A stretch of DNA of 64,000 nucleotides from Tomitella biformata AHU 1821 (GTDB lineage Bacteria > Actinomycetota > Actinomycetes > Mycobacteriales > Mycobacteriaceae), in contig NZ_BAVQ01000036.1 in NCBI RefSeq assembly GCF_000524475.1, positions 129,022 through 193,021 of the forward strand, written 5' to 3'. Position numbers and translations under genes: made by a program. This document shows, piece by piece, positions 8,113 to 16,722 of this stretch (position 1 is the first letter of the stretch; each line of letters starts with the position of its first letter). The notes beneath the pieces were generated by a model that did no database searches, was not told the DNA's origin, and was given only the letters and a program-made list of their open reading frames with translations.

Positions 8113-9678
8113 TTACCTGCCGGCGGGAGCCTGGCCGTCATGGACGTGGCCGTCGAGCGGTGCCGGTGCGGCCGCGGCGCGGGTGCCGAGGCCGTTGAGC
8201 AGCCCGGTGACGTCGACGCCCGAGGACTCCAGGGTCTCGATCACGCCGGCGATGACCTGGGGGCTGATCCCCAGGATGGAACCGATCGAGCCCTTGGCAC
8301 CGTCCGCGCCGCCGATGATGGAGATCCTGTCGATGTCCCCGATCGGCTTGGCCGCCGCCGAGGTGGCCTCGACCAGCGCGGCGAGCACGGCCGGCAGGTT
8401 CTGCAGCTGCGCGGCCTGTGGGGTGAACGCGTTGAACGCCTCGGCTATCTGCATCTTGCCGTCGGCCTCCGCCTCGAGCTCCGCGCGCAGCGCGTCGGCG
8501 GCGGCTTTGCGGGCGTCCGCCTCGGCGGCGCCGACCTCGCGCTTGCCCACGGCCTCGGCCTGGAGCTTGGCGCGCAGGCCGTCGGCTTCTGCCTCGAGCT
8601 CCGCGCGGCGTGCGTCGGCGGCGTCCTTGCGGGCGTCGGCCTCGGCGAGACCAGCCTGTTGCTTACCGGCGGCGTCGGCCTCAGCGTGCAGGATCGCGGA
8701 CTGGCGGGCGCCCTCGGCGCGGGCGATGGCGGCCTGGCGCTCGGCCTCGGCGGGCGCGATCACATCGGCCTGCAGAGCCGCTTGGGACTGCTCGGCGCGC
8801 TTGCGCTCGACCTCGGTTCGGGCCTCCACGCGGGCGGCCTCGGCCTGCTCGCGGGCGATGCCGACGGCCTTTTCCGCGGTGGCCTCGGCCAGCGGGCCGG
8901 CCTGGTCGGCCTCGGCGTTCTCAGCCTCGGTCTGCGCGCGCATCCGGGCCAGCTCGACGTCGCGCTTCTGGTTGGCGGACGCGATCTCGGTGTCGGCGCG
9001 GGCCTGGGCGATCGAGCCCTCCTGGCGGGCCAGGGCGGAGCGGATCTGCGAGTCGCGCTCGGCCTCGGCGGTGCCAATCTCGGCGTCGCGCTTGACCTCG
9101 GCGATGCGGCGCTGGCCAAGTGACTCGAGGTAGCCGTTCTTGTCGGAGATGCCCGCGATCTTGAGGACATCGACTTCCATGCCGATGCGGGCGAGGTCGC
9201 TACCGGCCTCGTCGATCACGTTGCGCGCCAGGGTGTCTCGGTTGGAGTTGAGGTCCTCCACAGTCATGGTGGCGGTGATCCCACGCAGCGAGCCGGAGAG
9301 GATCTCGTTGATCTGCACGCGCAGCTGGTCCAGGTCGGAGGTCAGGAAGCGCTGGACCGCCGTCTGCACGGCCTCCTCTGCGGAGCCGATGCGGACCAGG
9401 CCCACGGCCTCGACATCGACCGGGACGCCGTCGTTGGACAGCGCGTTGAGCAGGTTGATGTTCACGTTGAACGGCTCGAGGGACATGAAGTCCACTCGCT
9501 CGAGGCCGGGGATCTTGAGCCGCGCCCCGCCGCGGACCACCTTGGTCTTGCCGCGGCCAGTGAACACGGCCACTAGGTTCGGCGGCACCTTGACGTAGTT
9601 TGCGACATAGATCGCCGGTAGGGCGACGAGAACTACGATCAACGCCGCGATCACAATCAGAATCGTGGTGGTGGACAA
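8113..9678 (-). CDS. Flotillin-like SPFH/band 7 protein
   Basis: A 521-aa flotillin homologue that would scaffold membrane microdomains. Residues 5-28 form an N-terminal membrane anchor (ILIVIAALIVVLVALPAIY), followed by an SPFH domain (about 30-200) and a long Ala/Glu/Arg-rich coiled coil (about 200-440) with many EAE/ARA repeats that promote oligomers; the tail is Gly/Ala-rich. The length fits bacterial YqiK/FloT proteins. It lies 39 nt downstream of an NfeD-like gene, the usual flotillin partner, and probably shares its transcript. Confidence 0.9.
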   Translation of the reverse strand: MSTTTILIVIAALIVVLVALPAIYVANYVKVPPNLVAVFTGRGKTKVVRGGARLKIPGLERVDFMSLEPFNVNINLLNALSNDGVPVDVEAVGLVRIGSAEEAVQTAVQRFLTSDLDQLRVQINEILSGSLRGITATMTVEDLNSNRDTLARNVIDEAGSDLARIGMEVDVLKIAGISDKNGYLESLGQRRIAEVKRDAEIGTAEAERDSQIRSALARQEGSIAQARADTEIASANQKRDVELARMRAQTEAENAEADQAGPLAEATAEKAVGIAREQAEAARVEARTEVERKRAEQSQAALQADVIAPAEAERQAAIARAEGARQSAILHAEADAAGKQQAGLAEADARKDAADARRAELEAEADGLRAKLQAEAVGKREVGAAEADARKAAADALRAELEAEADGKMQIAEAFNAFTPQAAQLQNLPAVLAALVEATSAAAKPIGDIDRISIIGGADGAKGSIGSILGISPQVIAGVIETLESSGVDVTGLLNGLGTRAAAAPAPLDGHVHDGQAPAGR

Positions 9679-9717
9679 GGTGATCCCTTCGTAAGTCGGT
9701 TCGGGAAGTTTGGGAAG

Positions 9718-10239
9718 TTACAGGGGCGTGATAGCGACGACGTGCACCACGTCGGCATCGACGTCGGCGATGTAGACCTCTTGGCCGATCGTGATGCCCG
9801 CAGGCTCGGCGGTGACGGCCTTGGCGGCGGTAAGCGCGCCGTCCTCGTCGAGGAAGGTGACCTCGCCCCAGCCATCGGCGGGGATCGCGACCCGGACCTG
9901 GCCGGTGCGCCCGATATAGGCCGTCCGGCTGGCGTGAGAGTTGCTCTGCTGGCGCGCCATCCAGGGCAGGAGTAGCCCTCGAAACACGAAGAGCAGGCTG
10001 GCGGCGGGCGCGATGGCCAGCAGCGCGACGATAGGATGCGGCAGGTCGCTGGCCGCGGCGAGCACCAGGCCCGACGCGCCCCAGCCGAAGAGCAGGGTGG
10101 ACGCGGACGTGACGCTGAGCAGCCCGCCGAGAGGCCCGTCCGCGTCGCTGATCTCCAACTCGCCGAAGACCGCGGTGCCGATGAGCACCGCTAGGCCCAC
10201 CACGAACGTGATCAGAAATAGCGCAGCGAAAATGCCCAT
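9718..10239 (-). CDS. NfeD-like membrane protein, flotillin partner
   Basis: A 173-aa protein with about three hydrophobic segments in the first ~110 residues, including LFLITFVVGLAVLIGTAVFG and a segment around PIVALLAIAPAASLLFVF, followed by a short soluble beta-rich domain (about 115-173: YIGRTGQVRVAIPADGWGEV, then GITIGQEVYIADVD). The C-terminal domain matches the OB-fold seen in NfeD proteins, which associate with flotillins. It directly precedes the flotillin gene on the same strand. Confidence 0.75.
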   Translation of the reverse strand: MGIFAALFLITFVVGLAVLIGTAVFGELEISDADGPLGGLLSVTSASTLLFGWGASGLVLAAASDLPHPIVALLAIAPAASLLFVFRGLLLPWMARQQSNSHASRTAYIGRTGQVRVAIPADGWGEVTFLDEDGALTAAKAVTAEPAGITIGQEVYIADVDADVVHVVAITPL

Positions 10240-10335
10240 GTGGTGGCCCCCGGTCTTAGTTGCAGTGGGCCACCGTCCCCTAGGTGCCCGCGGCGGCAGC
10301 CTATCAACGACGGAGCGGCACCGCTTGCCGACCAG

Positions 10336-11493
10336 CTAGTGGCGGAACCGCGCGGCCAGCGCGCGCCGGTCCACCTTGCCGGGCCCGCGCAGCGGCAGCG
10401 CGTCCACGACGAACAACGCGCGCGGGGCGGCGGTGGCGGGCAGCGTTGCCGCGAGCCCCGCGCGCAGCCCCGCGAGGTCGAGCTCGGAGCCGGGGGAGAG
10501 CACGACGGCCGCGACGACGCGCTGGCCGAGCTTGGCGTCGGGCAGCGCGAACACTGCGCACTCCCGAACCTCGGGCAGCCGCGACATCGCTGTCTCGACA
10601 ACCTGTGGCACCACCGTCAGCCCGCCGGTGGTGATGGCCTCGTCGAGCCGGCCGACGACCGTGAGGACCCCGCCGTCGAGGATCCCGGCATCATCGGTGC
10701 GGAGCCAGCCGGGCTCCGCGAAGGCGGGGTGTCCCGGGGCGTTCCGATAGCCCTTGGCCAGGACTGCGCCGCCGAGGAGAATGCGTCCGTCCGCGGGGTC
10801 CAGTCGCAGGTCGACGCCGTCGAGTGGGACGCCGTCGTACACGCAGCCCCCACATGTCTCGCTCATCCCGTAGGTACGGATCAGGCGCAGGCCAGCGGCG
10901 GTGGCGCGATCGAACAGCGGCACGGGGGTGGCGGCGCCGCCGAGCAAGATGGCGTCGAACTCCCGCAACGCGGCCACGGCGTCAGGTGCGTCGAGTGCCT
11001 TCACGAGCTGGGTCGGCACCAGTGAGGTGTAGCGGCGCTGGGCGCCGGACATGCGGTCCACGGCGGCCGGTAGCAGCAGCGGGTCGAATCCGGCGGACAC
11101 GTCGAGAATCACGGGCTCCGTGCCGGCGACGATGGAGCGCACCAGCACCTGCATGCCGGCGATGTGGTGGGCTGCGAGGGGCAGCAACCAGGAGCCGGGG
11201 CCACCGAGGCGGTGATGGGTGGCATGCGCGCCGGCGAGCAGGGCCGCGCCAGTGAGCTGCGCGCCCTTTGGGGTGCCCGTCGTGCCGGAGGTCGCGACGA
11301 CCAGGGCGATATCGGGGTCGATGGGGGAGTCCGGACCTAACGCGTCGCGCAGCCGGGCGGTCTCCAGCGGATCATCCGCGGGGACGGGGAGCCACGCGGG
11401 GCCGTTCCCGGCGAGGCCGTCGGCGAGCCGCGGCAGGAGTCCCGCGATGGCGTCCCCGGAGGGCACCGGCAGCAGGCGGAGTTGGCGGTCCAA
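10336..11493 (-). CDS. menE: o-Succinylbenzoate-CoA ligase MenE
   Basis: A 385-aa member of the ANL acyl-CoA ligase family, short like mycobacterial MenE. It carries the AMP-binding P-loop TSGTTGTPKG (about residue 68), the adenine-binding IRTYGMSETCGG, the LRTDDAG motif and a C-terminal GPGKVDR lysine region. MenE activates o-succinylbenzoate to its CoA ester, the substrate of MenB, in menaquinone synthesis. The assignment rests on the neighbourhood (menB and menC within 6 kb, pit and DUF3349 genes between), which matches other Mycobacteriales. The start at 11493 lies immediately next to the stop of the DUF3349 gene. Confidence 0.88.
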   Translation of the reverse strand: MDRQLRLLPVPSGDAIAGLLPRLADGLAGNGPAWLPVPADDPLETARLRDALGPDSPIDPDIALVVATSGTTGTPKGAQLTGAALLAGAHATHHRLGGPGSWLLPLAAHHIAGMQVLVRSIVAGTEPVILDVSAGFDPLLLPAAVDRMSGAQRRYTSLVPTQLVKALDAPDAVAALREFDAILLGGAATPVPLFDRATAAGLRLIRTYGMSETCGGCVYDGVPLDGVDLRLDPADGRILLGGAVLAKGYRNAPGHPAFAEPGWLRTDDAGILDGGVLTVVGRLDEAITTGGLTVVPQVVETAMSRLPEVRECAVFALPDAKLGQRVVAAVVLSPGSELDLAGLRAGLAATLPATAAPRALFVVDALPLRGPGKVDRRALAARFRH

Positions 11494-11817
11494 CTATCCG
11501 CGCTGGTTGCGGGTGTCCTGCTGGACCTCCGCGATGGGCCAGCCGCCCTCGACCAGGTGCGCGCGGACGCGATTGATGTCTCGCTCGGCGGGCATCTCGT
11601 TAGTGACCTTGGTGATCAGCACGGCGATGTCGGCCTTGGCGATCGGCAGGTCGCCGTCGCTGATCAACCGGTCGGTGATCTGCTCCACCTCGTCGTGGCT
11701 GAGTCGGCGCTCTAGCAGCGCCAGCAGCGGCTGGTAGTCCTGCTCCGGCACGCCCTCTGGGTAGCCGGTGCGCAGCCAGTCGACGATGGAGCTAATGAAT
11801 GTGGGGGGAAAACTCAC
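11494..11817 (-). CDS. DUF3349 protein, copy 2
   Basis: A 107-aa protein of the DUF3349 family (mycobacterial Rv0543c type), function unknown. It is wholly soluble and helical: IVDWLRTGYPEGVP, then YQPLLALLERRLSHDEV, then the VTNEMPAERDINRVRAHLVEGGWP tail. The GTG start at 11817 is chosen because it overlaps the stop of the upstream paralogue (GTGA) and because the family N-terminus begins here; longer readings extend into unrelated frame. It is a tandem duplicate of the preceding gene. Confidence 0.8.
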   Translation of the reverse strand: MSFPPTFISSIVDWLRTGYPEGVPEQDYQPLLALLERRLSHDEVEQITDRLISDGDLPIAKADIAVLITKVTNEMPAERDINRVRAHLVEGGWPIAEVQQDTRNQRG

Positions 11818-12116
11818 TGCTCTGCCCTCGTCGGCTCGGCTAGCGGCCAGCCCCCCGCGGCGAGTCGTACGGTGACGCGCTTGACATCGTCGTCGAGCGG
11901 CATCTCGCGGGTGAGCAGGATGATGGTGTCCTCGATCTCGGCGACCTCGATCGGGGTGTCGACGTCCTCGATGAGCGCGTCGACGACCTCGCGGATCTCC
12001 TGGTCCGTCAGCTTGCGCTGGAGGACGGCGAGGAGCGGGAAGTAGTCCTTTGGCGGGACGCCCTCGGGATAGCCGCTGTGCAGCCAACCGATGACCGTGC
12101 TGATGAGTGGGTGCAT
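11814..12116 (-). CDS. DUF3349 protein, copy 1
   Basis: A 100-aa DUF3349 family protein, paralogous to the gene directly downstream. Shared landmarks are GYPEGVPPKDYFPLLAVLQRK, an acidic middle helix ending in LLTREMP, and VTVRLAAGGWPLAE. The function is unknown; the family is conserved between menE and pit in Mycobacteriales. It is translationally coupled to copy 2 by a GTGA overlap and lies 6 nt downstream of the small membrane-protein gene. Confidence 0.82.
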   Translation of the reverse strand: MHPLISTVIGWLHSGYPEGVPPKDYFPLLAVLQRKLTDQEIREVVDALIEDVDTPIEVAEIEDTIILLTREMPLDDDVKRVTVRLAAGGWPLAEPTRAEQ

Positions 12117-12122
12117 GGGTGG

Positions 12123-12383
12123 TTAGTGGCCACCGTTGACGACGATCAGGACGATGCCTGCGGCGACGACACCGACGACCACGGCGAAGCACGAGTAGGC
12201 GACTGCCATGCGGGCGACGGTGGGCCTGGCCGTGGTGGTCTCGCCATACTCGTCCACGCCGAGCGCGCCGCCGTACATCGAGCGCAGGCCGATCGCGAAC
12301 AGGGCGGGCAGTCCGGCGCCGAGCAGCAGCCCGACGGCGATGACCTGCCACAGCGAATTGGCGGTACTGCCGATGAGGTTCAT
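12123..12383 (-). CDS. Small two-helix membrane protein next to pit
   Basis: An 86-aa protein with two predicted membrane helices (LWQVIAVGLLLGAGLPALFAI and the segment around VVVGVVAAGIVLIVV) and a short charged loop (EYGETTTARP) between. It matches the small membrane protein found beside the phosphate permease in Mycobacteriales (Rv0544c type). The ATG overlaps the stop of the permease gene, so co-translation and a helper role in phosphate transport are plausible, but unproven. Confidence 0.72.
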   Translation of the reverse strand: MNLIGSTANSLWQVIAVGLLLGAGLPALFAIGLRSMYGGALGVDEYGETTTARPTVARMAVAYSCFAVVVGVVAAGIVLIVVNGGH

Positions 12384-13624
12384 CGACCGGCTCCTTCAGT
12401 GCTCGGGGCGGTGGGGGTCTCGAGCATGGCCGGCTCGGCGGATGCGGGGATCGAGGGGGCTGCGGCGGCCCTGGGCTTGTTCTTGCCCTTGCTCTCGGCC
12501 GCGGTCCACTCCTCGGTCACGTTGTCGGCGGTGACAGCCTGCTTGCGGGAATGCGTCCACATCCAGCCAGCGGCGGCGACAAGGATTGCGAACACCACGA
12601 CGATGCCCTGCCAGTCGCCGATCGAGTGGGCCAGGGCCCAGCAGAGCGCGCCCATGAGGCCGGCGGCGGGGAGGGTGACGACCCAGGCGATGGCCATGCG
12701 GCCCGCAACGGACCAGCGGACCTCGGCGCCCTTGCGGCCGAGGCCGGTGCCCATGATCGAGCCGGTCGCGACGTGCGTGGTGGACAGCGGCAGACCCAGG
12801 TGGCTGGAAGTGAGGATGATCGCGGCGGACGCGGAGTCCGCGGCGAAGCCCTGTGGGGAGTCGATCTCGACGAGGCCCTTGCCCATCGTGCGGATGATGC
12901 GCCAGCCGCCGAAGTAGGTGCCAGCGGCGATCGCGATGGCGCAGGCGGCCTTGACCCAGAATGGCATCTTGTCGTCTTGGTCGATCTCGTTCGTCGCGAC
13001 GAGCGCCAGGAAGATCACGCCCATCGTCTTCTGCGCGTCGTTGGTGCCGTGCGCCAGGGAGATCAGGGAGGCGGTGCCGATCTGGCCCCAGCGGAAGCCG
13101 CGGGCGCGCTTCTCCGTGGGGACGGAGCTCGTCAACTTGTAAATCAGGCGGGTGCCGACAGTCGATACCAGGCCGGCGATCACGGGCGCCATCAGGGCGG
13201 GGAGCACGACGCGCCACAGCACGCCGCTCCACTCGACGCCGGACATGCCCATATACGCCAGGGCCGCGCCGATCAGACCGCCGAAGAGGGCATGCGAGGA
13301 GCTGGACGGCAGGCCGAACAGCCAGGTCAACAGGTTCCAGAGGATGCCGCCGACGAGACCGGCGAACACCACATACAGGAGGTCCGTGCCATTGACCGCG
13401 CCGAGGTTGACGATGCCCTTTGCCACAGTCGCGGCAACGGCCACCGACAGGAAGGCTCCGACCAAGTTGAGCACCGCCGACAACGCGACGGCGGTCTTCG
13501 GCTTCAAGGCGCCGGTCGCGATGGACGGGGCCATCGCATTTCCGGTGTCATGGAACCCATTGGTGAAGTCAAAGGCTAAAGCAGTGACGATCACGATTCC
13601 GAGAACGAGCAACTCTGCATCCAC
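12380..13624 (-). CDS. pitA: Low-affinity inorganic phosphate transporter PitA
   Basis: A 414-aa PiT-family (PHO4) permease that imports metal-phosphate using the proton gradient. Both family signatures are present: FDFTNGFHDTGNAMA near the N-terminus and SLAHGTNDAQKTMGV in the second half, with about ten hydrophobic segments. The GTG at 13624 is preferred because the family normally begins a few residues before this first helix; the reading from 13702 adds a Cys/Arg-rich stretch unlike any Pit. A PHO-box-like repeat lies 84 bp upstream. It heads a coupled run with the small membrane protein, both DUF3349 genes and menE. Confidence 0.9.
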   Translation of the reverse strand: MDAELLVLGIVIVTALAFDFTNGFHDTGNAMAPSIATGALKPKTAVALSAVLNLVGAFLSVAVAATVAKGIVNLGAVNGTDLLYVVFAGLVGGILWNLLTWLFGLPSSSSHALFGGLIGAALAYMGMSGVEWSGVLWRVVLPALMAPVIAGLVSTVGTRLIYKLTSSVPTEKRARGFRWGQIGTASLISLAHGTNDAQKTMGVIFLALVATNEIDQDDKMPFWVKAACAIAIAAGTYFGGWRIIRTMGKGLVEIDSPQGFAADSASAAIILTSSHLGLPLSTTHVATGSIMGTGLGRKGAEVRWSVAGRMAIAWVVTLPAAGLMGALCWALAHSIGDWQGIVVVFAILVAAAGWMWTHSRKQAVTADNVTEEWTAAESKGKNKPRAAAAPSIPASAEPAMLETPTAPSTEGAGR

Positions 13625-13707
13625 AGTGGAGAGTCTGGGATGCGCGCAGCGAAATGTCGAACATGGAATGGCGGTTGACCTGCATGTTCTGCAATGGGTC
13701 AAGCAAA

Positions 13708-13729
13708 GTTCATCTGCCGTTCACCTTGC
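13708..13729 (+). promoter_or_regulatory. PHO-box-like direct repeat upstream of pitA
   Basis: Two adjacent 11-bp units, GTTCATCTGCC and GTTCACCTTGC, match the direct-repeat architecture (GTTCAYY-N4 twice) bound by PhoP/RegX3-type phosphate-response regulators in actinobacteria. The site lies 84-105 bp upstream of the chosen pitA start, so phosphate control of the pitA-menE run is a reasonable inference. Confidence 0.55.
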
Positions 13730-13814
13730 GGGTGCCTGCTAGTCGGTTTTGCGAGAGTAAAGGAGACCTACACCACCCCGGTGAATGGCTGGAGGCGCGC
13801 CGGTGAAGCGGCGG

Positions 13815-14687
13815 TTAAAGGATGCGGACGGCTGCGCGAACAAGAGTCAACAGCTCGGTGACCGGCACGGTGGAGATCCGGCCCTCGGCCTGTTCGCTCA
13901 GCCCCCGCAGCCGCAGCTGGCCGCCGTCGGTCTCTAAGCCCACTAGGCGCATTTTCCACGGCAGGGGTGGCACTTCGATCACTTGTCGCTTGAACCACCG
14001 GCGCAGCCCCACCGTGAGCGAGGCGATGTGGAGCGAGGAGGGGGTCAGCGCGATGTTGCCGTCCTCGTCGACCTCAGCCTCCACGACCACATGGCCGAGG
14101 CGCTGCAGCCGGCTCCACGAGGCCCGCAGCACGCCGTCGGGCCCGATGTCCACGGTGAGGTCGGGCTGCTGCTCGAGGATCAGCGCGCGCAGCTCGCGGG
14201 CGGACACGGTCACACCCACGTCGATCGTGCCGAACACCAGGGCCGGCGTGAGGGAGGTGCGCAGGCGGATGTCGTGGCAGTCGACGGAGAGGTGGTCGAC
14301 ATTGATCGTGCGGCTGCCGGACTGCCACACCAGGTCCGCCGCCGTCATCTTGATGCTGGCGAACTGGCCGCGGGCCAGGCCCAGCGAGTTCACATCGGTT
14401 ACCAGGGTCTTGGGCGTCATGGAGACCGTGGCGGTGTCGTTGGTGACGGCCATGCTGATCCGCTTGTCCAGGAATTGCTCCGCGATGGAACTCATCACCG
14501 ATTGCAGCACCTGGGCCGGGGTCAGCGGGACGGAGCTCGCCAGCGCGAGAGGCCTGGTCAGCGAGGTGCCGACCTCGCTGTAGAGCAGGGCCTTGCCGAT
14601 GCCCCAGCCGAGCCCCACGCCTGTGTCGACGATGCGCTCGAGTCCCCGGATGTGGCGCTGCCAGCCGATATCAAACGGATCAAGCAC
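13815..14687 (-). CDS. LmeA-like DUF2993 phospholipid-binding protein
   Basis: A 290-aa DUF2993 protein. Members such as mycobacterial LmeA bind phospholipids and support lipoglycan assembly in the cell envelope. Typical features are the beta-rich repeats around AVTNDTATVSMTPKTL, INVDHLSVDCHDIRLR and the late PPLPWKMRLVGLETDGGQLRLRG. No clear signal peptide is visible, so export is uncertain. The GTG at 14687 is chosen because GGAG lies 9 nt upstream; upstream codons read as Arg/Pro-rich noise. It is separated from pitA by the 190-bp regulatory gap. Confidence 0.75.
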   Translation of the reverse strand: MLDPFDIGWQRHIRGLERIVDTGVGLGWGIGKALLYSEVGTSLTRPLALASSVPLTPAQVLQSVMSSIAEQFLDKRISMAVTNDTATVSMTPKTLVTDVNSLGLARGQFASIKMTAADLVWQSGSRTINVDHLSVDCHDIRLRTSLTPALVFGTIDVGVTVSARELRALILEQQPDLTVDIGPDGVLRASWSRLQRLGHVVVEAEVDEDGNIALTPSSLHIASLTVGLRRWFKRQVIEVPPLPWKMRLVGLETDGGQLRLRGLSEQAEGRISTVPVTELLTLVRAAVRIL

Positions 14688-14916
14688 GTCGCATCGCTCC
14701 GGAGGGGTTGGTGGGCCCGTGGTCCCGGGCGTTGGTCGACTCGAGCCAAGCCTACGGCGCGGGGCGCGGATCGTGGCGCGTGCGTGTGCGACGGGGCGTC
14801 GTGGCCTGTTTGCGCCGGTCAATCATTAGTGGGCGGGGCTAGGATGGGCTTCCGGCAGCAAGTCTGGACTCGCATCGTCGGCCGGGTTCGGTATTTCGGC
14901 ATGAGGAGTGGGTGGC

Positions 14917-15018
14917 ATGAATGTATTCGCGGAACTGGCCCTGGTAACCGTCGTGTACTGGATCGGCGGTTGGGATAACTTGACGCAGACGATTGGCGGC
15001 TTCATCGCGGGTGTCTAA
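14917..15018 (+). CDS. Possible 33-aa membrane-active microprotein
   Basis: A 33-codon reading frame with ATG at 14917, TAA at 15016-15018, and GAGGAG (14903-14908) 8 nt upstream of the start. The peptide is hydrophobic and amphipathic, with aromatic residues in VVYWIGGWDN and a GGFIAGV tail, and no Cys. It lies in a 510-bp stretch without other genes, between the LmeA-like gene and a lipoprotein gene. In size and composition it recalls the short porin peptides (PorA/PorH) of corynebacteria, but I do not recognise it and the resemblance is only general. Chance occurrence cannot be excluded. Confidence 0.35.
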   Translation: MNVFAELALVTVVYWIGGWDNLTQTIGGFIAGV

Positions 15019-15200
15019 CCCAAGGAAATAGAACGGTTGTCCAGCTATGTTGACCTGGCTGGGCGGCGTATTTCTGGCCCGATTGGCGCGGTGTCGAACT
15101 ACCGAGTGATTTATTGAGCGTCCTATTGAGCGACCAGTAGGTCTAGCCCGGAGACTGTTACCGTTCACCCTCGAGTTGTCTACTATCCTGGGAGTTCGGC

Positions 15201-15692
15201 ATGAAAAAGTTGGCATATTTGCTGGTTATCGGCTCGGCGCTGCTGGTCGCGGGCTGTGGGGGCAAGGCTGAGGTAGCCCCGGCGACCCAGACGCCGAGCG
15301 CGACCGAGACCACCTCGGCCGCCGGGACGACCGAGGCCGCCGAGACCACAGCGTCGGACGCCGACACCGGGATGCCCCGGGAGACCGACATCAACCTGGA
15401 CGAGGGTCTCGATCCCGCGCAGGTGGCCGCCATGACGGATGCGGAGCGGGAGTCGAACTTCCTGGCCGTGCTCGACCAGCAGGCGATCTACGTCGGCCAC
15501 GACGACACCCAGCTGGAGGTCGCTCGGCAGACGTGCGCCCAGCTGGACACCATGGCTGTGGGCGACGACATCGTCCCCTACGGCCTGCAGCTGGTGGATA
15601 AGAACGGGCTCACCGAATATGACGCCGGCAAGTTCATCGGGCTCTCCACTGTGTTCTTCTGCCCGGAGAACATGGAGATCTTGGGCTACTGA
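15201..15692 (+). CDS. DUF732 lipoprotein
   Basis: A 163-aa predicted lipoprotein. The signal peptide KKLAYLLVIGSALLVAGC ends in a lipobox (LVAGC, Cys20), followed by a Thr/Ala/Glu-rich linker (about 25-60) and a small globular DUF732 domain containing FLAVLDQQAIY, then TCAQLD and a later FFCPE, whose two cysteines probably form a disulfide. DUF732 proteins are abundant in mycobacteria and have no known function. It is convergent with menB and followed by a strong hairpin. Confidence 0.82.
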   Translation: MKKLAYLLVIGSALLVAGCGGKAEVAPATQTPSATETTSAAGTTEAAETTASDADTGMPRETDINLDEGLDPAQVAAMTDAERESNFLAVLDQQAIYVGHDDTQLEVARQTCAQLDTMAVGDDIVPYGLQLVDKNGLTEYDAGKFIGLSTVFFCPENMEILGY

Positions 15693-15713
15693 CCCGGCCG
15701 CAGAACTGACGGC

Positions 15714-15755
15714 GATGCCCGCCCGGCGGTCCACATGGACCAGCGGGCGGGCATC
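15714..15755. terminator. Bidirectional terminator between lipoprotein gene and menB
   Basis: A 12-bp stem (GATGCCCGCCCG / CGGGCGGGCATC) enclosing, after a 2x2 internal loop, a 5-bp stem (GGTCC / GGACC) and an ACAT tetraloop. The near-perfect symmetry allows it to serve both convergent genes. Confidence 0.75.
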
Positions 15756-15768
15756 TCCGTCTCCAGCT

Positions 15769-16668
15769 CTAGAAGTACCAGGGGTAGGGCGTCCAGTCGG
15801 GATCGCGCTTCTCCAGGAACGAGTCGCGGCCCTCGACGGCCTCGTCGGTCAGGTACGCCAGGCGGGTGGCCTCGCCGGCGAACAGCTGCTGTCCCACCAG
15901 GCCGTCGTCCATCAGGTTGAACGCGTACTTGAGCATGCGCTGCGCCTGCGGCGACTTGCCGAGGATGTCCGCGGCCCACTCGAGGGCAACGTCCTCGAGC
16001 TTGTCGTGGTCGACGACCTCGTTCACCGCGCCCATGCGATGCATGTCCTCGGCCGTATAGGTGCTGCCGCGGAAGAAGATCTCGCGGGCGAATTTCTGGC
16101 CGACCTGCTTGGCCAGGTACGCGCTGCCGTAGCCGCCGTCGAAGCTGCCGACGTCGGCATCGGTCTGCTTGAAGCGGGCGTGCTCGCGGCTGGCGAGAGT
16201 CAGGTCGCACACCACGTGCAGGCTGTGGCCGCCGCCAGCCGCCCAGCCGTTGACCAGCGCGATCACCGGCTTCGGCATGAAGCGGATGAGGCGCTGGACC
16301 TCGAGGATGTGCAGGCGCCCGGAGCGCGCGGGGTCCACGGACGCTGCCGTGTCGCCGTCCGCGTACTGGTAGCCGCTGCGGCCACGGATGCGCTGGTCGC
16401 CGCCGGAGCAGAACGCCCAGCCGCCGTCCTTCTCACTCGGCCCATTGCCGGTGATGAGCACGACGCCCACGTCGGAGCTCATGCGGGCGTGGTCCAGCGC
16501 GGAGTACAGCTCGTCGACAGTGTGCGGACGGAAGGCGTTGCGCACCTCGGGTCGGTTGAATGCGACGCGGACCGTGCCCTGGGTGCGGTGGCGGTGATAG
16601 GTGATATCCGTCAGCGACTCGAAGCCGGGGACGGTTTGCCAGAGTTCTGCGTTGAAGGTCACAGACAT
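15769..16668 (-). CDS. menB: 1,4-Dihydroxy-2-naphthoyl-CoA synthase MenB
   Basis: A 299-aa crotonase-fold enzyme that cyclises o-succinylbenzoyl-CoA to DHNA-CoA in menaquinone synthesis. MenB-specific features are the GGDQRIRG loop, the oxyanion-hole segment NGWAAGGGHSLHVVCDLT, the SFDGGYGSAYLAKQVGQK signature that separates MenB from other enoyl-CoA hydratases, and the C-terminal TPYPWYF. The ATG at 16668 gives the usual length and family N-terminus (SVTFNAELW). No strong Shine-Dalgarno is seen. It diverges from the thioesterase and menC. Confidence 0.93.
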   Translation of the reverse strand: MSVTFNAELWQTVPGFESLTDITYHRHRTQGTVRVAFNRPEVRNAFRPHTVDELYSALDHARMSSDVGVVLITGNGPSEKDGGWAFCSGGDQRIRGRSGYQYADGDTAASVDPARSGRLHILEVQRLIRFMPKPVIALVNGWAAGGGHSLHVVCDLTLASREHARFKQTDADVGSFDGGYGSAYLAKQVGQKFAREIFFRGSTYTAEDMHRMGAVNEVVDHDKLEDVALEWAADILGKSPQAQRMLKYAFNLMDDGLVGQQLFAGEATRLAYLTDEAVEGRDSFLEKRDPDWTPYPWYF

Positions 16669-16722
16669 CAGGATAGGACGAATGGGTACCGGGGTCTGCC
16701 AGGCACACCGGCGCCGGTTAGC

